DNA of 64,000 nt from Novosphingobium sp. SG707 (GTDB lineage Bacteria; Pseudomonadota; Alphaproteobacteria; Sphingomonadales; Sphingomonadaceae), in assembly GCF_012275515.1 (NCBI RefSeq), contig NZ_JAAZQL010000001.1, positions 62,001-126,000 of the forward strand. Direction: 5' to 3'. The first letter of the stretch is position 1. Each line of letters opens with the position of its first letter. Shown here piece after piece: positions 8,045 through 16,113 of this stretch. The position numbers were made by a program, and so were the translations under genes. The notes under the pieces were generated by a model. The model was not told the DNA's origin, did not search any database, and was given only the letters and a program-made list of their open reading frames with translations.

Positions 8045-9709
8045 TCAGATCCGGCGGATCTTGAAGCCCTTGCGATACTCTTCGATATGGGCGGCGCGCG
8101 CCTGGGGCGACAGTTCGCGCAGCGCCTTGAGCGGACTGCGGATGGTGTTGCCGCGCACGTGGTCGAGCGTCCACATGTCCTTCTCCTCGAACGACATGTG
8201 CGGCTGGGCGATCAGCGTCTTGCCGTCGGGGCGCACGAAGCCCATGTCGACAATGGCGTCGGCCACATCCCAGCCATCATAGACATCTTCCCAGATGCGG
8301 CGGCCGGAGAAGCGCCCCATCGCCGGGGTGGCGCGGCCCTGATATTCGGCGGCGAAGGCTTCCTTATGTGTCCAGCGATCCACTTCGCTGGCATAGGTGA
8401 AGAGCTCGCCGTCCACCTCGTCGACGCAGAAGTCCTCACGGACGACCGCCGGAACCAGGCTGGACCAGCAGCGATGCGGATAGACATAGCCGGTGTCGGC
8501 AAAGGTGATCAGTTGGCTGCCGGGCTTGGAGAGCTTCTCGTAATTCTCCCACCAGGCGCCGTATTCGTCGTACCAGCCCGGATACTTGTGCTCGAACCAC
8601 TCGAAGTCGCGCTCGGTCTGCGCCTCGATGCGCCAGAAGTTGGCCCACCAGCCGGCCGAGAAAAACTGGGCGATCTTATGGACATAGCCCTTCTTGACGA
8701 TGGAATCGAAGGCTTCATGCACATCGTCGTGATGGATCTTGATGCCGTATTTTTCCAGCGGCAGCATGTAGGTGCGATAATAGTCCTCGAAAATCCAGCG
8801 ATGCCACAGCTCCGCATAGCTTTCCTTGTTCTTGTCGCGGTTCTTGGTGCCATATTCGATGATCGTGCCGATGGCGGCATCGACGATCATATGGTTCTGC
8901 CAGAAGGAATAGCGGATGTCGCGTTCCAGCAGCAAGTGGTTGTCGGGCTCCTTCAGGATCGACATCAGCATCGAGTGGCCGTTGCCGATATGGCGGCTTT
9001 CATCCGACTGTACCGACAGGAACACTGTGGGCAGCGCATAGTCGCCGTTGCGCGCCGCCTCGGAAGGCATGGCAACGAAGAGCGTGTTGGTGAAGGCCGT
9101 CTCGGCCGCGACCTGAAGATAGATGTTCGACGAGGTGATGGCGTCACCCGTCAGGAAGGCCTCACCGAACTGACGCCCGATGGTGGTGGCATAGCATTTG
9201 CCGAAGGCCTTCTCGGTGATGTCGAAACCGGCCGGATCGATGTAGTTTTCCATGTACCACTTCTTCAGGTTCATCTGAATGGTGGAATGGCGGAATTCAT
9301 CGACCATCTGCATGGTGAAGCCGGTGCGCAGGTGATCGCCCGGAGCCAGTTGTCCCAGCGTCGCCATCGAACGGGCGGCCGAAATTTCCGGGAAAGGAAT
9401 AATCGCCAGGAACAGCTTCATCCACTCGATCCAGCGCGGCTCGACATTACGGAACATGTCGCCGCGCAGCGCCGCATCCAGCGCGCCATAGACGCGGTTA
9501 TCCTTTTCCTCCTGCATCGGAAAATACGAACGCAGGACCTGCTTCATCGGATCCTTGGGCGTCTTGCTGATCTTGTAGTCGGTGGGGAAATGCATCGCCT
9601 CCTGAACATAGGACGGCGTCCAGCCCAGATCAGCGATGAGCCTTGTGGCTTCGCTGATGCTGATCCCTTTCTGGCTGATGATCTTGTTGAGTGTCAGAGC
9701 CTCGGTCAT
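8045..9709 (-). CDS. prmA: Propane/acetone-type monooxygenase hydroxylase alpha (large) subunit
   Basis: 554 residues, the oxygen-activating subunit of a soluble di-iron monooxygenase. The six carboxylate/histidine ligands are visible as E108, E138, H141 (DEFRH), E203, E237 and H240 (DESRH). Their spacing (30, 3, 62, 34, 3) is identical to that of methane monooxygenase E114/E144/H147/E209/E243/H246. At 554 residues, with the reductase gene second in the operon, it fits PrmA/MimA, enzymes that hydroxylate propane at C2, acetone to acetol, or phenols. Substrate choice cannot be read from sequence alone. It is the first gene of the operon and is preceded by a sigma-54 promoter at 9833-9848. Confidence 0.95.
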   Translation of the reverse strand: MTEALTLNKIISQKGISISEATRLIADLGWTPSYVQEAMHFPTDYKISKTPKDPMKQVLRSYFPMQEEKDNRVYGALDAALRGDMFRNVEPRWIEWMKLFLAIIPFPEISAARSMATLGQLAPGDHLRTGFTMQMVDEFRHSTIQMNLKKWYMENYIDPAGFDITEKAFGKCYATTIGRQFGEAFLTGDAITSSNIYLQVAAETAFTNTLFVAMPSEAARNGDYALPTVFLSVQSDESRHIGNGHSMLMSILKEPDNHLLLERDIRYSFWQNHMIVDAAIGTIIEYGTKNRDKNKESYAELWHRWIFEDYYRTYMLPLEKYGIKIHHDDVHEAFDSIVKKGYVHKIAQFFSAGWWANFWRIEAQTERDFEWFEHKYPGWYDEYGAWWENYEKLSKPGSQLITFADTGYVYPHRCWSSLVPAVVREDFCVDEVDGELFTYASEVDRWTHKEAFAAEYQGRATPAMGRFSGRRIWEDVYDGWDVADAIVDMGFVRPDGKTLIAQPHMSFEEKDMWTLDHVRGNTIRSPLKALRELSPQARAAHIEEYRKGFKIRRI

Positions 9710-9832
9710 CTTTTTCTCCCTTTGGCCTAGCCTTCGGCCATTGCCTTCACAGGCGGATGTGGGCCTTCAGCGTTCATGTCGCCGATCAACCTACTGACTC
9801 GGCCGGACCGCCGGCCTGTCGAAGATGACAGG

Positions 9833-9848
9833 AGCAACATGCGTGCCA
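9833..9848 (-). promoter_or_regulatory. Sigma-54 promoter of the prm operon
   Basis: On the minus strand the site reads TGGCACGCATGTTGCT, an exact match to the -24/-12 consensus TGGCAC-N5-TTGCW. It lies about 124 bases upstream of the prmA start codon. Sigma-54 promoters need an AAA+ activator; the AcoR/MimR-like gene at the left edge is the obvious candidate. Confidence 0.85.
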
Positions 9849-9973
9849 AAATTGGAAAAGATCTATATTTCTATTAATTGCAACATCCACCCAAGGCGGC
9901 GGTCATAGGAAGAAGCATCATAATACTACAGCACCGCTTCAACCACGAAACACATGCTCCATATTGACCTTAT

Positions 9974-10015
9974 ATGTGCGACAAAATGGCACACTTTTTA
10001 GAAAGTGCCGCACAT
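9974..10015. promoter_or_regulatory. Candidate upstream activating sequence: cluster of TGTGC inverted repeats
   Basis: ATGTGCG (9974-9980) and CGCACAT (10009-10015) form an outer dyad. Inside it, TGTGC (9975-9979) pairs with GCACA (9989-9993), and GGCAC (9988-9992) with GTGCC (10005-10009). The cluster is about 130-170 bases upstream of the minus-strand sigma-54 site and 55-95 bases upstream of the plus-strand one, normal distances for enhancer binding. AcoR-type activators bind inverted repeats, so this is the likely shared binding region. Confidence 0.65.
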
Positions 10016-10067
10016 TTCGTCGAGAGACTCTCCTTTCAAAGCCGCATTTATGTTCATTTTCTTATTT

Positions 10068-10083
10068 TGGCATGACGCTTGCT
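10068..10083 (+). promoter_or_regulatory. Divergent sigma-54 promoter of the cytochrome c/GMC operon
   Basis: TGGCATGACGCTTGCT matches TGGCAC-N5-TTGCW at ten of the eleven defined positions, including the invariant GG and GC spaced ten bases apart. It is about 57 bases upstream of the cytochrome c ATG. With the promoter at 9833-9848 it flanks one repeat cluster, which argues for co-regulation of both arms. Confidence 0.75.
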
Positions 10084-10139
10084 GAATTGCTCTCACCGCC
10101 CGGCAAGGCCGATAAAATCGGTAGAGAGAGGAAAATTCG

Positions 10140-10559
10140 ATGGCGACTGCCACATCCCATATCCGCACATGCCCTCCCCATATATCCGCCCTTCTGGGTA
10201 TCGGCACCGGACTGGCCCTGCTGGCGATGTCTGCCGCCCCGGCCGGCGCCCAGCCCGCCTCGTCCGACGCCAAACTCTTTGCCCAGCAATGCGGCGCCTG
10301 CCATTCGACCAAGCCGGACGAAAACCGCGTGGGGCCCTCGCTCGCCGGGATTATGGGCAGACCCGCCGGAAAGCAGACAGGGTTCACCTATTCGCCGGCG
10401 CTGAAGAAAAGCACGATCAAATGGTCGCCTGCCACGCTTGAACGCTGGCTGACCGACAGTTCCCAGACGATTCCGGGAAGCGTGATGAATTTTCGTCAGG
10501 CCGATGCCGCAAAACGCAAGGCGATCATCGATTATCTCTCCACCCTGACCGCGAAGTGA
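10140..10559 (+). CDS. Exported class I cytochrome c
   Basis: 139 residues with a signal peptide (hydrophobic stretch about residues 15-35, cleavage near AGA-Q). The heme motif is C51-G-A-C54-H55, and the likely axial methionine is M116 in PGSVMNF, as in cytochrome c2-like electron carriers. A GAGAGAGGAAA site precedes the ATG. It is first in the sigma-54-driven plus-strand operon, seven bases ahead of the glyoxalase gene. It probably accepts electrons from the GMC dehydrogenase encoded downstream in the same operon and passes them to a terminal oxidase. Confidence 0.88.
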   Translation: MATATSHIRTCPPHISALLGIGTGLALLAMSAAPAGAQPASSDAKLFAQQCGACHSTKPDENRVGPSLAGIMGRPAGKQTGFTYSPALKKSTIKWSPATLERWLTDSSQTIPGSVMNFRQADAAKRKAIIDYLSTLTAK

Positions 10560-10565
10560 CCTGCC

Positions 10566-10961
10566 ATGGCCAAAATCATCCATGCAATGATCCGCGTCCT
10601 CAATGAGCAGAAGTCGCTGGATTTCTATCAAACCTGCCTCGGCCTCTCTATCGCCGATCGCTATCCTTTCGACGGCTTCACGCTGGTCTATCTGCGCAAT
10701 GCCGAAAACGACATGGAGATCGAACTGACGGTCAATCATGATCGCAGCGAGCCCTATACCCACGGTGACGGCTATGGCCACATCGCCATCGCGGTCGACG
10801 ATCTGGACGGCGAACACGCAAGGCTGGCCGCCGCGGGCATCGCGCCCCAGCCCATCAAGGAATTCTTCCGCGAAGGCGCGCTGATGGCGCGCTTCTTCTT
10901 CATCCTCGATCCCGACGGTTACAAGATCGAGGTTCTTCAACGCCTTGGCCGATACCAGTGA
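10566..10961 (+). CDS. gloA: Glyoxalase I-like lactoylglutathione lyase (VOC family)
   Basis: 131 residues, the length of a bacterial GlxI. The metal ligands of E. coli GlxI (H5, E56, H74, E122) are matched by H6, E53 (MEIELTVNH), H72 (YGHIAIAV) and E122 (YKIEVLQR). The enzyme converts the methylglyoxal-glutathione hemithioacetal to S-lactoylglutathione. Its place in an operon divergent from an acetone-type monooxygenase suggests it handles methylglyoxal formed from acetol. No glyoxalase II gene was seen here. Confidence 0.88.
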   Translation: MAKIIHAMIRVLNEQKSLDFYQTCLGLSIADRYPFDGFTLVYLRNAENDMEIELTVNHDRSEPYTHGDGYGHIAIAVDDLDGEHARLAAAGIAPQPIKEFFREGALMARFFFILDPDGYKIEVLQRLGRYQ

Positions 10962-11019
10962 CCGGCCAGCACAGCACATGTGCCCCCAACACACGCGGGC
11001 ACAGCCAAGGAGAAATTTC

Positions 11020-11547
11020 ATGAGACTGGTCGAGAAAAGGACCATATTGAACCGCCGCCTGTTTCTGGGGCAGTCGGCAGGGATGGCGATCATCGCCGGA
11101 GCGATCGGCTCGCGGGCGAAGGCCGCGCCGCTCAAGACCCTGGCCGCTCCTGCCATGCCCACGCTGGTGAAGATGGCGCGGGACCTCTATCCGCATGACC
11201 GTCTGCCCGACGTCTTCTACGAAACCGCCGTGGCCACTATCGATGGCAAGCTGGCCGCCGAACCCGGTTCGGCAAACCTGCTGACCGATGGCGTCGCCAA
11301 TCTCGACAAGGCGGCAAACAGCGCCTTTGCCAAGCCCTATGCCGCCATCGACGCGGAAAAGGACCGCGTGGCTGTGCTCAAAAGCGTGGAGACCACCCCC
11401 TTCTTCCAGCGCATGCGCAGCGAGATGATCACCGCTCTCTACAACCAGGACGAGCTGTGGGCCAAGCTTGGCTACGAAGGCTCCTCAGCCGAACACGGCG
11501 GCTACATCCATCGCGGCTTCAACGACATCGACTGGCTGCCGGCGTGA
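11020..11547 (+). CDS. Tat-exported small subunit, gluconate 2-dehydrogenase subunit 3-like
   Basis: 175 residues. The ATG at 11020 follows an AAGGAG site; the frame extends further upstream but without a better start. The N-terminus has a twin-arginine signal (NRRLFLGQSAG) ending near AKA-APL. The mature part, with LVKMARDLYPHDRLPDVFY and a terminal GGYIHRGFNDIDWLPA, resembles subunit 3 of membrane gluconate-type dehydrogenases, which pairs with the GMC subunit in the next gene. Because the GMC partner has no obvious signal peptide, this subunit may carry it across the membrane as a folded complex, as in related dehydrogenases. Confidence 0.75.
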   Translation: MRLVEKRTILNRRLFLGQSAGMAIIAGAIGSRAKAAPLKTLAAPAMPTLVKMARDLYPHDRLPDVFYETAVATIDGKLAAEPGSANLLTDGVANLDKAANSAFAKPYAAIDAEKDRVAVLKSVETTPFFQRMRSEMITALYNQDELWAKLGYEGSSAEHGGYIHRGFNDIDWLPA

Positions 11548-11577
11548 TCGCGCGGCGGGCCTGAAAGGATTTACCCC

Positions 11578-13149
11578 ATGGTTACGAAATTCGCTTTGAG
11601 CGACGACAGTGTGGTCGTCGTCATCGGGTCGGGCGCGGGCGGCGGCACGCTGTCGAACGAGCTCGCGCAAAAAGGCATCAGGGTCGTCTGTCTGGAAGCG
11701 GGCGCCCGCTACGAAATTCCTGATTTCATCAACAATGAATGGGACAGTTTCGACCAATTGGCCTGGAAGGACAAGCGCACCACCTCGGGCAGTTGGCAGG
11801 TGGCCAGGGACTTTCCCAACCTGCCCGCCTGGATCGTGAAGGCGGTGGGCGGCACGACTACCCACTGGGCAGGCGCCTCGCTGCGCTTTCAGGAGCATGA
11901 GTGGAAGGCGCGCAGCACCTATGGCGACATTCCCGGCGCGGCGCTGCTCGACTGGCCGATCAGCGCCGAAGAGATGGCCCCATGGTATGACAAGGCCGAG
12001 TTGAAGATGGGCACCACCGGCACGCATGGCATTCCCCGCCTGCCCGGAAACAACAATTACAAGGTCCTGGCCGCCGGCGCCAAGCTGATGGGCTACAAGG
12101 AATTCCACACCGGCAACATGTCGATCAACAGCCAGCCGCGCGACGGACGCGGGAGTTGTCAGCAGATCGGTTTCTGCTTTCAGGGCTGCAAATCGGGTGC
12201 CAAATGGTCAACCCTTTACACCGAAATCCCCAAGGGTGAGGCGACGGGCAGGCTGGAAGTGCGCCCCGGATGCCAGGTGATACGCATTGAGCACAATCCG
12301 GCAGGCAAGGTCACGGGCGTGGTCTATGCCGATGACAAGGGCGTGCTGCACAAGCAGAAAGCACGCGTGGTGGCGGTGGCGGGCAATTCGATCGAAAGCC
12401 CGCGCTTGCTGCTCAACTCCGAAACCAACCAGTTCAAGAATGGGCTGGCCAATGGCGCAGGACACGTCGGCCGACACTACATGCGCCATACGACCGGATC
12501 GGTCTATGCCCAGTTCGACAAGCCGGTCCACATGTATCGCGGCACGACCATGGCAGGCATCGTGCGCGACGAAGCGGTCCACGACGCTCGGCGGGGCTTT
12601 GTTGGCGGCTATGAGATGGAGACGATCTCGCTGGGCGTTCCTTTCACAGCGGCTTTCCTCAGCCCGGGCGCCTGGGGGCGCGATTTCAGCTCGGTGCTCG
12701 ACGGCTATGATCGTCTGGCAGGCATGTGGCTGGTAGGCGAGGATCTGCCCCAGGCTAGCAACCGAGTGACGCTCAACACACAGGTTAAAGACGCTTTCGG
12801 CATGCCCGTCGCCAACGTCCATTATGACGATCACCCCAATGATGTAGCCATGCGCAACCACGCCTATCAACGCGGCGTGGCGCTGTACGAGGCTGTCGGC
12901 GCCAAGCGGACGATCAAGACCCCGCCCTATCCATCAACCCACAACATGGGCACCAACCGGATGAGCGAGAAGGCCGAGGATGGCGTCGTCAACAAATGGG
13001 GCCAGACCCATGAGGTGAAGAATCTCTTCATCTCGGACGGCAGCCAGTTCACCACCAGTGCGGCGGAAAACCCAACGCTGACGATCGTGGCCCTGGCCAT
13101 CCGTCAGGCCGACCATATCGCCGAGTTGATGGCCAAGAACAACATCTGA
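11578..13149 (+). CDS. GMC-family FAD dehydrogenase (large subunit of a cytochrome-linked alcohol/sugar dehydrogenase)
   Basis: 523 residues. The N-terminal Rossmann motif is VVVIGSGAGGGTLSNELA, followed by the acid LEAGARYE that binds FAD ribose. The GMC C-terminal active-site block is present (STHNMGTNRM and SAAENPTLTIVALA, with the His/Asn pair). A cysteine-containing segment, GFCFQGCKSGAK, is typical of the gluconate/sorbitol dehydrogenase branch. With the Tat small subunit before it and a cytochrome c at the head of the operon, it probably oxidises an alcohol in the periplasm and reduces the cytochrome. In this regulon 2-propanol or acetol are the natural guesses; this is inference. Confidence 0.85.
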   Translation: MVTKFALSDDSVVVVIGSGAGGGTLSNELAQKGIRVVCLEAGARYEIPDFINNEWDSFDQLAWKDKRTTSGSWQVARDFPNLPAWIVKAVGGTTTHWAGASLRFQEHEWKARSTYGDIPGAALLDWPISAEEMAPWYDKAELKMGTTGTHGIPRLPGNNNYKVLAAGAKLMGYKEFHTGNMSINSQPRDGRGSCQQIGFCFQGCKSGAKWSTLYTEIPKGEATGRLEVRPGCQVIRIEHNPAGKVTGVVYADDKGVLHKQKARVVAVAGNSIESPRLLLNSETNQFKNGLANGAGHVGRHYMRHTTGSVYAQFDKPVHMYRGTTMAGIVRDEAVHDARRGFVGGYEMETISLGVPFTAAFLSPGAWGRDFSSVLDGYDRLAGMWLVGEDLPQASNRVTLNTQVKDAFGMPVANVHYDDHPNDVAMRNHAYQRGVALYEAVGAKRTIKTPPYPSTHNMGTNRMSEKAEDGVVNKWGQTHEVKNLFISDGSQFTTSAAENPTLTIVALAIRQADHIAELMAKNNI

Positions 13150-13212
13150 TCATCCAGGAACATGGCTGCACCATCCACCATAAGAATGGGCAGCAACGGG
13201 GAGGAGAGCGAC

Positions 13213-14583
13213 GTGATCGAAAGTAATGCTTTCGCGGCAGGCGTGTCATGGCAGGACCAGAGCCAAAGGGCCGGACAAAGAAGATATCAGGGGGGGCACG
13301 AGCCTTCGCTGACCGAAGCCTTTCGGACGGTGCCGGTGCGCGGCCTTGGCTGGCGACGTTTGCTGTCCTTTCTTGGCCCCGGCTATCTTGTCGCGGTCGG
13401 CTATATGGATCCGGGCAACTGGGCAACAGATCTCTATGGCGGATCCGCCTTTGGTTACACGCTGCTCTCAGTCGTCGCCCTGTCCAGCCTGATGGCGATG
13501 GTGCTGCAGCATCTTGCAATCCGATTGGGCGTCGCAACAGGGCGCGATCTTGCACAGGCCTGCCGGGATTATTACAGTCCCGCAACCGCCGCCCTTCTCT
13601 GGGTACTGTGCGAGATCGCGATCTGCGCCTGCGATTTGGCCGAACTGATCGGCACGGCTATTGCGTTGCAACTCCTCTTTCACATCCCGCTGATCTGGGG
13701 CGTCGCACTGACCGGGCTGGACGTCTTTCTGCTGCTGTTGCTGCATAAAAGCGGCATCCGGCTGCTTGAAGCCTTCGTGGTCGTTCTGTTTATCAGCATC
13801 ACCACCTGCTTTGCCATCGAACTGACGCTGGCCCGGCCGATCTGGGGCCAGGTGGCCATGGGTTTCGTCCCCGACCCCAAGATCTGGAGTGACCCACTGA
13901 TGCTCTATGTCGCCATCGGCATGGTAGGAGCGACGGTCATGCCCCATAATCTGTACTTGCATTCCTCGATCGTACAGACGCGGATGTACGATCAGGATAA
14001 TCACGGCAAGCGCGAGGCGATCCGCTTTGCCACCATCGATTCCACCATTGCCCTGTTTTTCGCACTGCTCGTCAACGCCGCCATTCTCATCCTGGCAGCT
14101 GCGGCATTCCATACCACAGGCCATACCGTGATCGAGATCGCGCAGGCGCACGAACTCCTCGCCCCCACGTTGGGAGCCGCCGTCGCCTCGACAGCATTCG
14201 CCATAGCCTTGCTGGCGTCGGGACAGAATTCAGCGATCACCGCGACACTGGCCGGTCAGATCGTGATGGAAGGCTTCATGAACTGGAAGCTGGCGCCATC
14301 CCTTCGCCGGATCGTCACCCGCGGCCTGGCCATCATCCCCGCGCTCTTCGTCACTTATGCTTACGGCTCGGGCGCAACCGCGAAATTGCTGGTGCTCAGC
14401 CAGGTCATCCTGTCCCTGCAATTGCCTTTTGCCGTATTTCCCCTGATCGCCTTCACCCGCAATCGCGATGTCATGGGAGCAATGACATCGCCTCGTTGGC
14501 TGACGCTGGGCGCCTCGATCATTGGGGTGGTGATCGTCATGCTTAATCTCAAACTGGTCTGGGATATGGCGCAGGGCCATTAA
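13213..14583 (+). CDS. mntH: NRAMP divalent metal transporter (Mn/Fe)
   Basis: About 456 residues and eleven or so membrane segments. The NRAMP signatures are both present: DPGN in [12 protein letters not shown] on the first helix and MPHN in [11 protein letters not shown] on the sixth. It imports Mn2+ or Fe2+ with protons. The GTG at 13213 is preferred because GGGGAGGAG lies six bases upstream; an in-frame ATG at 13162 would add 17 polar residues. It follows the GMC gene by 63 bases on the same strand and probably belongs to the same transcript, where it could supply iron for the di-iron oxygenase, cytochrome and Fe-S proteins. Confidence 0.85.
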   Translation: MIESNAFAAGVSWQDQSQRAGQRRYQGGHEPSLTEAFRTVPVRGLGWRRLLSFLGPGYLVAVGYMDPGNWATDLYGGSAFGYTLLSVVALSSLMAMVLQHLAIRLGVATGRDLAQACRDYYSPATAALLWVLCEIAICACDLAELIGTAIALQLLFHIPLIWGVALTGLDVFLLLLLHKSGIRLLEAFVVVLFISITTCFAIELTLARPIWGQVAMGFVPDPKIWSDPLMLYVAIGMVGATVMPHNLYLHSSIVQTRMYDQDNHGKREAIRFATIDSTIALFFALLVNAAILILAAAAFHTTGHTVIEIAQAHELLAPTLGAAVASTAFAIALLASGQNSAITATLAGQIVMEGFMNWKLAPSLRRIVTRGLAIIPALFVTYAYGSGATAKLLVLSQVILSLQLPFAVFPLIAFTRNRDVMGAMTSPRWLTLGASIIGVVIVMLNLKLVWDMAQGH

Positions 14584-14794
14584 ATAGCCGTCAATGATGA
14601 TAGCCATGGCCGGTTTTTTACAGGCGCCGCAGGAATGCGGCGTTGACGCGGCCGATTTGGCCTTTCTGGGGTGCGGCACCCATTTTTGACCAGTACGACA
14701 AGGTTGAGCTGGACATGCGGATCAAGGACTGGACTTGTAACGGTTTTGCGCCGGTCACCTCAGAGTTTAATGCTTGTGCAAAGAGATCGACGAG

Positions 14795-14899
14795 ATGATC
14801 AGGCATGGTGAAGAGTTCAAGCAGGAGGCGATGCGCATTGTACTGATCAGCGGGTTGCGTCAGATTTGGGGGGGCGGCAAGTCAACTCTGAACAAATAG
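14795..14899 (+). pseudogene. IS3-family orfA transposase relic
   Basis: The 34-residue reading frame begins MIRHGEEFKQEAMRIVLISG and ends GGGKSTLNK before a stop. This matches both ends of the helix-turn-helix of IS3-family OrfA with the middle deleted. It is too short to act and is followed by the orfB relic. Confidence 0.6.
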
Positions 14900-14934
14900 G
14901 CTTCACACTATCGTCCGTCAGACCTGGTGACAGC

Positions 14935-15180
14935 GCCGCAGGATCAACGGGATCAAGCCATTCCGCACGCGCAAGCACAAGGTTACCGCAGGCAGTCATC
15001 ACTGCCCGGGTGTCGCGGCGAACTGGGTCGATGGGAGCTTTACCGCCGATGCGCCTAACCAGAAGTGGGCCGACGATATCCGCTATATCTGGACCACGGA
15101 GGGGCGGCTCTATCTCGCCGTCGTCGTTGACCTGTTCAGCAGGCGTGTCGTCGACTGGACGGTTAGCGGCAGGATGATCG
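14935..15180 (+). mobile_element. IS3-family orfB transposase relic
   Basis: An open stretch without a start translates to recognisable OrfB integrase-core sequence: RRINGIKPFRTRKHK, then APNQKWADDIRYIW and LAVVVDLFSRRVVDW, which carry the first two acidic catalytic positions. The third (Glu) part is missing. It ends abruptly at about 15180 against the remains of an enoyl-CoA hydratase gene on the other strand, so a deletion or one-ended event removed the right half of the element. Confidence 0.7.
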
Positions 15181-15340
15181 CGCTTACCCCTGGATCACTC
15201 TCGCAAAGCGTCAGCGCATCGACCAGCTCCCGCTTTACCGCCATATTCAAAGCGTTGCGCCGTTCGGGGCGCACAATGCTGAGGATGGCGATACCATCGC
15301 GGGCCCGATTGATATGGACGAAACGCTCGCCCAAGCCTTC
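15172..15340 (-). pseudogene. Enoyl-CoA hydratase/isomerase N-terminal relic
   Basis: The minus strand encodes FVHINRARDGIAILSIVRPE, RRNALNMAVKRELVDAL and SDPGVSAIIL, the first strand-helix units of a crotonase-fold enzyme. It breaks off at the IS3 relic before the oxyanion-hole glycines. The upstream part of the frame (to 15532) is not recognisable. From 15345 to 15744 nothing else with coding character was seen. Confidence 0.6.
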
Positions 15341-15744
15341 TGCCGGTCCAAACCGGCTCCGCGCGTCGATCAGGGGCGACCGTCCAGATAATCGGCGCAC
15401 GCCGGTCGGTCTCCAGCAAGTGCCAATCCTGTCATGGCGCAAGCAGTAGTCCGAAAGGGGCATCAGTGACCGCCTCGGGATGGGTGTCGGTGTGGGAGGC
15501 GATGGTGCCGGAGTCGTGATTCCAGCTCTCATGGAGAAACGGCATTGCGCATTTACCCCACGGTGCGCTTCCCACCATTGCCGAAAACAGGCTTAAAGTG
15601 ATCTGCCATTGGCAATGGCGCGATGCCCCCGATGATAATTCTTAACCATATCGCAATGTCTCAAGCGTAACCCTTCACGGTAGGATCATTTGTCTCTGGA
15701 GCATGTGCGCCTCCAGCGTGCTTCTGGCGAAAAAAGGGGCAACC

Positions 15745-16113
15745 ATGTTTTCTGCTGCCCTGACCTCCATCAAACTGCATTGGCGTGATTTCATTCCCGC
15801 TGCTGTCCTCATGATTGTCGTGACAGCGGCAATTGCCGCCGCCACGCTCTGGCCCTCCGGTGATCGGGGCCAGTATGCCGTCGTTGCACCGCCATCCTAT
15901 GATTTGGGCCGGACGATCACGATGGTGCAGGCTGCTGGCGGCAGCATCGTCGATGTCGGCGGTTTGAAGAATGTTGTGATCCTGCATTCTGCCGACAAGA
16001 ACGTTGTGGCTGCGCTCTATCACGCGGGAGCGTGGCTGGTCATAGACCCCCATCTGCTTCGGGGTTGCGCAGGATTTCATCGCGTTTCAACCTCTCCTGG
16101 AGCCTCTGCCTGA
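15745..16113 (+). CDS. Small single-span membrane protein coupled to a hybrid histidine kinase
   Basis: 122 residues, not recognised. The ATG at 15745 follows AAAAAAGGGG; an ATG at 15703 would add 14 residues. A membrane segment (about residues 17-34, [18 protein letters not shown]) is followed by a compact mixed domain with [20 protein letters not shown] and [20 protein letters not shown]. The stop overlaps the kinase start as TGATG, so the two are translationally coupled. It may be a sensor or modulator of the kinase. The C-terminal 20 residues overlap no conserved feature. Confidence 0.6.
   Translation: MFSAALTSIKLHWRDFIPAAVLMIVVTAAIAAATLWPSGDRGQYAVVAPPSYDLGRTITMVQAAGGSIVDVGGLKNVVILHSADKNVVAALYHAGAWLVIDPHLLRGCAGFHRVSTSPGASA

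Noticed and set aside
14618..14806. 62-codon minus-strand frame after the NRAMP gene
   Set aside because: No similarity recognised and it overlaps the IS3 relic; too short to support as a gene.
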